Shown: one piece after another, positions 63,361 to 64,000 of the stretch | Numbering within the stretch: the first letter of the stretch is position 1 | Layout of the letters: each line of letters opens with the position of its first letter | Assembly (NCBI GenBank): GCA_018266105.1 | Contig: JAFEBA010000063.1 | Location: 1 to 64,000, forward strand | Origin: a bacterium | GTDB taxonomy: Bacteria > Vulcanimicrobiota > Xenobia > Xenobiales > JADMJV01 | DNA: 64,000 bases | Reading direction: 5' to 3' | Program-made: the position numbers and the translations under genes | The notes under the pieces: model-generated | Told to the model about the DNA's origin: nothing | Databases searched by the model: none | What the model saw: the letters and a program-made list of their open reading frames with translations, nothing else

Positions 63361-64000
63361 GAGCGCTCGTCGAGCCGGGGGGCCAGCATCAAAGCCACAA
63401 AGCTTTCAGCCAGCTGGGGATCGAACTGTCGGCCGCGCTGGCGCAAAATCTCCTGGCAAGCGGCCTGGACAGAGAGAGCTTTGCGATAAGGACGGTCCTC
63501 GGTCAGAGCGTCAAAAGTATCTGACAATGAGATGAGTTGAGCCTGCAGCGGAATCCCCTCTCCCCTGAGTCCATCCACATAACCGGTGCCGTCCCAACGT
63601 TCATGGTGATGACGCACGGCCGGCAGGATCTCCTCAAAGCCCGGAATTCCGGCCAGGATGGATTCGCCCACCAGCGGGTGCATCTCGATCACTTCGCGCT
63701 CCTCGAGTGTAAGCGGTCCTTCCTTGTGAAGGATCTGATCGGGTACAGCCAGCTTGCCGATGTCGTGAAATTTGCCTGTTTTTCGCATACTTTCGGCCGC
63801 CGCCTGGCGTTCGTCGGAAGTCCAGGCTTCGATTTGCAAGCCGAACATACCGGCCTCTTTGAACTCGCAGGCCTGGTCGAGCTTCTCTTGTTCAAGCTCT
63901 TCTATTCCGAGATCGTTGGCGAAGCGCAGCGCCAGTTCGCCCACACGTCGGGAGTGTTCCTGAGTTCCAGGAGAAAACTCACGCAGTGCCTGCTGGAGAG
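63357..64000 (-). CDS. HD-GYP domain phosphodiesterase-like protein (5' partial)
   Basis: About 214 residues visible; the frame remains open to the right edge, where EHSRRVGELALRF matches the first helix of an HD-GYP domain, so the true start is beyond base 64000. The catalytic HD is in KTGKFHDIGKLAVPD, followed by HPLVGESIL, AVRHHHERWDGTGYVDGLRGEGIPL and SDTFDALTEDRPYRKAL. The GYP triplet reads GYV. Family members hydrolyse cyclic di-GMP; activity here is unproven. The stop overlaps the ABC-F stop. Confidence 0.85.
   Translation of the reverse strand, partial: LQQALREFSPGTQEHSRRVGELALRFANDLGIEELEQEKLDQACEFKEAGMFGLQIEAWTSDERQAAAESMRKTGKFHDIGKLAVPDQILHKEGPLTLEEREVIEMHPLVGESILAGIPGFEEILPAVRHHHERWDGTGYVDGLRGEGIPLQAQLISLSDTFDALTEDRPYRKALSVQAACQEILRQRGRQFDPQLAESFVALMLAPRLDERS

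Overview
The window is a high-GC, gene-dense bacterial chromosome segment with short or overlapping gene junctions and many ATGA-type couplings. No rRNA or strict taxonomic marker is present. The mix of a SigH-type sigma factor closely resembling those of Gram-positive lineages, many orphan hybrid histidine kinases, a calpain-like protease, HutF, MurB, TrmB and Gln/Pro-rich or FHA/zinc-ribbon proteins suggests a free-living environmental bacterium, possibly from a poorly sampled phylum near Armatimonadota, Eremiobacterota or Vulcanimicrobiota. That placement is inference only.

Region 1 (0-13 kb): the end of a very long Gln/Pro-repeat protein with a zinc ribbon, a B12-type radical SAM protein, a tRNA nucleotidyltransferase/poly(A) polymerase-like enzyme, a PLP aminotransferase, a CII-like regulator, an endonuclease I family nuclease, peroxiredoxin Q, an alpha/beta hydrolase, a methyltransferase and a helix-hairpin-helix peptide. 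Region 2 (10.8-19.3 kb) carries polyphosphate functions: ppk1, then a minus-strand operon hutF-ppx-CHAD-sixA, with signal peptidase I and a 2Fe-2S thioredoxin-like protein between them. Region 3 (19-45 kb) is housekeeping and envelope: calpain-like protease, DEAD-box RNA helicase, DUF72, S4 protein, GlpD, priming sugar transferase, MurB, M23 peptidase, several secreted unknowns, acyl-CoA synthetase, a FtsX-like permease, TrmB, GmhB-like phosphatase, SpeE, a BarA-like hybrid kinase, an O-antigen-ligase-like protein with TPRs, and sigH under a near-consensus promoter.

Region 4 (45.6-55.6 kb) is the standout: a 9.9-kb integrated element bounded by a perfect 59-bp direct repeat, one copy being the 3' half of an intact tRNA-Thr(UGU). 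It encodes three unrelated-looking tyrosine recombinases, two of them paired with paralogous helix-turn-helix proteins, two excisionase-like DNA-binding proteins, two XRE-like repressors, small unknown proteins, and a large XPD/DinG-like helicase with a four-Cys cluster and an aberrant Walker B. It also has strong inverted repeats and a candidate structured small RNA. No capsid, terminase, portal or conjugation gene is visible, so it looks like a satellite-type or helper-dependent integrative element of a kind I do not recognise.

Region 5 (55.6-64 kb): three neighbouring histidine kinases (the last frameshifted before its receiver domain), a secreted unknown, an ABC-F ATPase and a partial HD-GYP protein cut by the right edge. 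The first kinase gene overlaps the tRNA tail to tail in the reconstructed empty site, so the att repeat restores both the tRNA 3' end and the last codons of the kinase.
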